Source: Pleurotus djamor (lineage: Eukaryota; Basidiomycota; Agaricomycetes; Agaricales; Pleurotaceae). Taken from it: a stretch of 64,000 bases of DNA. The position numbers and the translations under genes were made by a program. The notes beneath the pieces were generated by a model. It ran no database searches. It had not been told where the DNA came from and was given only the letters and a program-made list of their open reading frames with translations. This document shows, piece by piece, positions 58,803-64,000 of the stretch; position 1 is the first letter of the stretch; each line of letters starts with the position of its first letter. The stretch covers positions 1 through 64,000 of the forward strand of contig JAPEVF010000008.1 of NCBI GenBank assembly GCA_029747585.1, written 5' to 3'.

Positions 58803-60320
58803 ATGCCCGCTCACGACCAAGACGACGCCTATCCCAATATTCTCCCAAACGCGCGTCATTCGATAGACCTTAGCATCGACTTGGAACACCACCTCACATA
58901 TCTTGAATCCAATCCCAATACTCCCGCCGACCCGCACTTCGCACAGAACACGCCTAATGCACCAAAGCGAGAATCTCTCGACCCACATATTCTCGCCTCG
59001 ATAGTCATGCAGCTCCGGAGCTCTCTCGATGCCATGACGAAAGAGCGTGACGATCTTCTAGCAGTCGTTGCCACTGCACATGAAAACGAAGCACGGCTTG
59101 CGGATAGCTTACAGTTAATAACCGATAAGCACACAGCTATGGAAAAGGAATTGGTACAAGCTCGTAGGAAAGCAAAAGACGATGAAGACGCCATCTCCAT
59201 GTTGCGATCCAAAGTTGAAGAGAGCAGGTACAGTACTTGTGTCATTGGCGTGTTACTGTCCTCATGTTAAGTTCTGTACAGGCGAGGCCTTATGCGTCTT
59301 CAGACGGAATCACGCCGCCAATCCACCGTTTTAGCTCCCGCAGATATGAGCAGAGCTAGTTCAACCCCATTGGCATCGAAACGCGCATCATTCACGCCTC
59401 TTAGTCTAACGTCGGCTCCGTCCAGTTTCTCCCCTCGGAACAATGGACACAGGCGCATATCGTCAGTATCCGACTCGGGTAGCCTCCTTGGTTTCGATAT
59501 GCGCGGCAGTCCTCAATCTCAGCATTTCCCATTCCACGACACCGACTCGGCGTCTCGACGACAATCCAGTGTATTCGGCAGAGGCTCGCCACCGAGATTC
59601 GACCACACGCTTGCTCCTCCTGACTTCTCCCCGTCACCCGAGATCGAATCATTGAGAGATGAAGTCAAGGCATTGAAGGACCAACTGGAAGAAGTGCGCG
59701 CTGAATTGAGCGAGGCCAATGAAGCTCGTGACGCAAGCGATACATGCGTCAAAGCTCTTCGGGAGTTCATCGCGGATAACAATGTGGGCACTCCTCAGCA
59801 GAGTTCCAACCTTGTGCCTCCTCCAATTCCGGCATCGGTGACCAGAGAAGACACTGCCCAACAACCAGTGCCCGCAGCACAAGGGTGGGGCTTCAAGTTA
59901 TGGAATAACAAGGCAGCGCCGCCTCCTCCTACCGCCCCACCAGCAGCCACCGCAGTCCCTCAAGCATCCTCTAGCGCTGAAACCGCTTCGATTAGTCGTA
60001 AGATCGGAGGCTTCTTCTCGCGTCCCAGCATTTCACAACCAACTGCTCCACAGCTTCAACCTACTCCCAATCTTCATCCCATTGACACTATGTCGAGAAT
60101 GCGAGATTCTACCGCCTCTGATTGTTCGTCGATGGCTGATTCGCTTGCTGAGCCGATCAGCCCTTCATCAAAAAGCGGGGACGCTAACGTGTCAGTGATG
60201 GTCCGTGATCTAACGAGCATCAGCCTGGGGGATGGCTCTTCACCGTCTCCTGGACAAGATGATGGTCTCGTCGTGAAACCCTTACCCAAGGGTGTCGAGG
60301 TTTCAAACCCCGTGCTGTAA
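58803..60320 (+). CDS. uncharacterised coiled-coil protein with low-complexity middle
   Basis: Not recognised. The N-terminal third (after Met-Pro-Ala-His-Asp-Gln) contains an acidic, Asn/Pro-rich head and a long coiled coil from SIVMQLRSSLDAMTKERDDL to KDDEDAISMLRSKVEES. After one intron the protein continues with Gly-Leu-Met-Arg-Leu-Gln-Thr-Glu-Ser-Arg-Arg and a Ser-rich stretch holding many Arg-Arg/Ser phosphorylation-like sites. A second coiled coil follows (EIESLRDEVKALKDQLEEV), then an Ala/Pro-rich part with the aromatic motif GWGFKLWNNK, and a tail ending Val-Ser-Asn-Pro-Val-Leu. About 490 residues. An in-frame ATG at 58782 would add seven residues. The shape suits a scaffold or vesicle tether, but no function can be assigned. 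Confidence 0.75.
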
Positions 60321-62808
60321 CCGTTATGATCTCGATCTTCCGCCTTGGACGGAAGACTCAAGCCACATTTCTACTTCGCTTTCTTCAGGGATATTTCCGC
60401 TATGTATCCATAACGGGCTTTTCAGCCTCGCAGAGATGCCTTTTATGCTACCCATGGGCCATTACATTTATATATCGTGAGCCACCCGTCCTAATTTCCA
60501 GTCCGACCTGTATCACCACACTTTCGACTCCTTTACATAGAACATTTAAGCCACGACATACTATACGTTGATGACCATCAATATATATGACCCATGATGA
60601 ATGATTTTAACGTCAAATACCTGAACGATGCCTGACTTGGACTTCACCAATCAATCTCGGACTACGGTGACTATCAGGGGATATGGCTTCTGCGTACTTC
60701 TCCGTCGGCTCAAGGTATCTATCTACACAAGCATCTTCGTTGATTTTTTCTTGATAGACCACAAACTTGGAACGATCTCCTCCATGGACATATGCGTACC
60801 GGTCTTCAACCCTTTCACCCTGGATTGAGGGGGTCGGCAATCATCTCCTCCATGCGTGGCTTTCATACATTTATTTCCAGAGCCATTGGAAGCTGTGGTT
60901 CCTGCTTCAATTTGTTAGCACCGAGTTCATTCATATCACTTCTGACAATTTGCACTGATGCCTTTCTCTCGAGCAGTGGAGGGCCCCCTGGACGAGGTCC
61001 GTCAACTAAACCCAAAAACCAGATGGGTTCAGAAGCTCTTGATCAATGCGGCTCCTTGACGGAGGCGACCATGTGCCACCAGTCTTTGAGAGTTGGATGG
61101 TATAAAAAAATCCATGGACAGTCAATATGCCCAATACCCACAGCTTCTCCCTTCTCATGCACATGGAGATGGTACTTTTTTCACCGGCTAATATCATCGT
61201 ATGCTTCTCCTGTAGAGTTCCCTCGGACCGGTGAGTTATCTTCCACGGAATCTGTAGTGACGATGTTTTTTTTGAGATCACATTCTTTCATTCATTTTGT
61301 GAGCAGGGGTTGTGGTGACATACATGTCAGAAGATATGCCAGTTCAGTCCAAATCCCCCTTGACCCACTTCGCATTGTGAGTTGCAAGTCGTGGATATAC
61401 CCTGAAGGAGACTAGGGGGATACAAACAAAAGAACAAGAATATCTCGCGGGGGTGGCGTTCGTTTTAGCCTGTATCAACAGATATATGAAGGGGAAAAGG
61501 TGGGTGAATACATCATATTCAGAGGTCGGCCTGATACCGATGATGGGGAACTCCTAGAATTCTTCCCTAGCCCCTTCGAGCAAACAGCTTCCAACGGCTG
61601 ACTCGACATGCACAATCCCTGACAGTCTTCGCCAAAGCCTCTTTGTCAAACATCATCGTTCGCGGAGATAGGCTCTTGTTTAATGAACCGACCACAACGG
61701 ACTCCAAGGACGACTACTGAGAAGAAGCGACAAGAATCATCCACGAGAATTTTTGAAATCCCACCTGAGAATCGAACGTTGAGACTTAAATTGCACATCA
61801 ATTGACCGAGTACACCATTTACTCACTCAATGGAGGTGATGTAAAAATTGATCACAGAAATTGCTTCCAACATGAACACACTCTGCCCATCAGGCGTGCT
61901 AACTCTGTCTTGATCGGACATGATCGTCGACCAGGATGACTGTTCCATATTAAGAAATACGCGACTTCAAAAATGGGTCGTGCTCTTCTTCGGTAGCCCA
62001 TCAGATTTTCAGACCGGATTCCCCGAATGATATGAGGAGGGGTGTTCCATCGTCCAAGGGGTTTGCCCCAAACGACACTTGAGGCCCAGTTTTAGGAGGC
62101 GGGGAAAGTTGAGAGGTCGTGTCGGACTGAAAGGACCGTTCCGAGCATCCCCATGCTGCATCTGACATCAGTTACAAACCGATTGTCAAGTGTCTGTCGC
62201 CGTTGGGTAAACGCCGATGCCCTAGAACCATCCGTGCAGTGGATCAAGGGTAATTTCGGTCGATTTACACTGAGTCTGACGTTGAGACTAGGGAGGAGAG
62301 TGGTCGATAGCCCAAGTCCAATAAGCACGGATATGAGGAAATGAACTTGTCCAGTTGAGGTCGATTTCGTATTGCTGTTGATGGAAGTTGGGGAAGGTAT
62401 TGATGGATGCATTCAGCGTAAACGTCAGGCTGTGGGAGCGGTATCGAAGGCGCCGGACGTGACTTTTGGAACGCAGCTAACATTTAAAGAGCAGTGAAGG
62501 CATTCAGAAACGACAGCGAAGACAACAACATAGCGGTCTCTATACTTTCGATGAATTTCAATCGCTGAAGCGGAGGCAAAACTCTGAGCACTGCCACATA
62601 CCGTGGGCCTGAGCAATCGGCCATGCGGCTATCTCCGACTGAGCGCCAAGGCGCTCGCTCGAGTCTGTAGGACCTTAAATCAAGATCACACTGCGCTGAA
62701 ACCCCTTTCTTCCCCACCCATTAGACTTTGCATGATCACACACTCTTTCCCTTTCCTCTCTGCTACCACCATCATCCCTTATCATTCTATATCCTTCCTA
62801 TAACTTAT
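60321..62808. other. gene-poor interval before the second Zn2Cys6 gene
   Basis: No intact gene. The first 250 bp is the 3' flank of the coiled-coil gene. Between about 60.6 and 62.1 kb the - strand holds several coding-like blocks broken by stops (described separately). From 62.5 kb on, a T/C-rich stretch with CATCATCCC runs (62765-62780) precedes the start codon at 62809 and is the likely promoter and leader. Confidence 0.5.
60610..62100 (-). pseudogene. possible decayed gene (interrupted coding-like blocks)
   Basis: Reading the - strand from about 62.1 to 60.6 kb gives a series of protein-like blocks in changing frames. In order they include KTGPQVSFGANPLDDGTPLL, SLSPRTMMFDKEALAKTVRD, EFPIIGIRPTSEYDVFTHL, HEKGEAVGIGHIDCPWIFLY and LERKASVQIVRSDMNELGAN. 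The last open stretch covers 60613-60840. They are separated by in-frame stops that I cannot remove with convincing GT-AG introns. The blocks do not look like low-complexity noise, but I cannot name a family. Either this is a relic, or an intron-rich gene that I have failed to splice. Confidence 0.35.
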
Positions 62809-64000
62809 ATGTCCTTACCCATACCATCCCCCCCAAGAAACGGTGTTCAAATGGGATACCCCCCTGTAGATGGTCAGAAGAAACGGAGAAAAGGTGCTAC
62901 TAGGCTTTCGTGTGCAGAGTGTAGGCGGTGTGTGGGATAATAAATACGTTTCCATCCGTCTCTGAATCCTCGCGACAGGCTCAAATTACGATGCGACCGC
63001 GTCATACCATGTGGTTCGTGTGTCAAGCGAGGGTGTGGTGCTATCTGCCCAGACGTAGGTTGCTCATGCTCGAGTGCTCACTTGCCATGTTCCAATTTGA
63101 TGCGTTGGGTAGGGCTCTCTCACTACAGGCCAAGGCAATCGGTAAATTTCACCACTCACGTCAACTTATCCGTTGCTGATTTCCTTCCCACCAGATTTGT
63201 TCTTGCATCCACCCAAGAGCTCCATGAAAAAATCACCGACCTTGCGAACAGAGTGCGACAGCTTGAGGATGCATTAAGGGAATCTCATCGTCAACTCAGC
63301 CATGAACCTCACCCTTTACTAAATGAGGAGCTGCTCAAGATCAAGGCCCCGTTGCAACGTGAAGTGCCAACCCAACGCAATGGAGCCCTCGATCGAACAA
63401 AAGAAGAGGAAAATAATCCTGATGTCGTCGATGCCTTTGGCTCTTTGCACATCGGCTCCGAAGGGCGGACCAAATACTATGGTCAAATCGCAAGTTCATA
63501 TGTATGTTCTCGGTTACTCCCCGCGCTTCTTCGTTCTCACTTCTGGTCATAGCATTTCATGCAGGTACTACTCATGCGCTATGTCGATGTGGCCTATCAG
63601 GTACTAATGCCTTCTAGAATGAAGAGGACAGCGATCCAGAACCCGATAACCATATGCTTGAACTCGAGAACATTCTGCCCAAAGATATCCTTGATCGTGC
63701 TTCTTCGTTCCCAATCAACTCGTACCAGTCTCTTGCGCAAGACACTTCTGTCCACCTGCTGCGCTATTATTTACCTCCGGTTGAGCAAGCAGTCGCGCTC
63801 AAGAACTTCTACTTTAGCCATGCTGCCATGATGTAAGTCATTTCAAAGTCCTTCTACAGATACTTGTTGACCATTCTACACAGGTACAATCCTATTTCCG
63901 CAGATTCCTTCAACACAGAAATATTAAACGAGGTCTATGGCTCTCCAGAAGGCTCGCCGTCAGAGGATTCGTTGCGGTCTCACCGACTCTCGTTGATGTT
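62809..64000 (+). CDS. Zn2Cys6 fungal-specific transcription factor (copy 2, truncated by window end)
   Basis: Paralogue of the regulator at 48298-51635. It opens Met-Ser-Leu-Pro-Ile-Pro-Ser-Pro and carries a basic run (KKRRKGATRLS), then the zinc cluster CAECRRLKLRCDRVIPCGSC and CVKRGCGAICPD. The linker GSLTTGQGNR, coiled coil HEKITDLANRVRQLEDALRES and the Asn-Pro-Asp-Val-Val-Asp-Ala-Phe-Gly-Ser-Leu segment align block for block with copy 1. The middle region continues through LENILPKDILDRASSFPINS and QAVALKNFYFSHAAMMYNPI. At least five introns lie inside the visible part, one within the cluster between the second and third cysteines. The gene runs off the right edge, so most of the fungal_trans domain is missing from view. 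Confidence 0.88.

Noticed and set aside
1..64000. Secondary-metabolite cluster, mating-type locus or mobile-element island
   Set aside because: No synthase, terpene cyclase, homeodomain/pheromone gene, transposase or reverse transcriptase was seen. The gene mix is ordinary housekeeping plus two regulators.

Overview
The window reads as a nuclear chromosome segment of a basidiomycete fungus, most likely an agaricomycete. Genes are split by many short GT-AG introns, protein-coding genes are tightly packed on both strands, and the proteins are typically fungal (a fungal-type pyruvate carboxylase, sphingolipid C4-hydroxylase, Rho3, a basidiomycete-style Zn2Cys6 regulator). No prokaryotic operons, CRISPR arrays, viral genes, intact transposons, rRNA or tRNA genes were recognised. 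The coordinates given for genes are coding spans from start to stop with introns included; they are hand-built gene models.

Region 1 (1-11.5 kb) has no gene I can defend. The first 8.5 kb is strongly pyrimidine-rich on the + strand, with microsatellites, a perfect 13-bp tandem repeat, an inverted repeat and a diverged duplication. From about 7.5 to 11.5 kb the composition is more ordinary but still without a recognisable protein.

Region 2 (11.5-48 kb) is dense housekeeping DNA. In order it holds SmB (-), a nitronate monooxygenase-like flavoprotein (+), pyruvate carboxylase (-), a GDP-mannose transporter (-), a PQ-loop membrane protein (+), clathrin heavy chain (+), an ATP-dependent DNA ligase resembling ligase IV (+), a small coiled-coil protein (-), mitochondrial enoyl reductase ETR1 (+), a p24 cargo receptor (-), CNOT9/Caf40 (+), sphinganine C4-hydroxylase SUR2 (+), ribosome-biogenesis factor MAK16 (-), an Fmp32/MCUR1-like mitochondrial protein (+), an EF-hand MscS channel (+), an F-box protein (-) and the GTPase Rho3 (-). 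Several pairs are divergent with only about 125-260 bp between start codons, so they probably share promoters. The genes do not form one pathway, although secretory traffic recurs (GDP-mannose transporter, PQ-loop protein, clathrin, p24, Rho3).

Region 3 (48-64 kb) holds a Zn2Cys6 transcription factor (-), the RPS2-chaperone homologue TSR4/PDCD2 (+), an orphan gene candidate (-), a CUE + CCCH + DUF1771 + SMR protein (+), an uncharacterised coiled-coil protein (+), a 2.5-kb stretch with interrupted coding-like segments on the - strand, and the 5' part of a second Zn2Cys6 factor (+) that is a clear paralogue of the first.

The most notable observations concern gene structure. Pyruvate carboxylase can only be read through if exons of 5, 17 and 18 nt are used, the 17-nt one carrying the biotinylated lysine. 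The first Zn2Cys6 factor needs a 12-nt exon to complete its zinc cluster. An ambiguous base at 57159 behaves as a false insertion that breaks the CCCH-SMR frame. I did not find a convincing undescribed multi-gene system.
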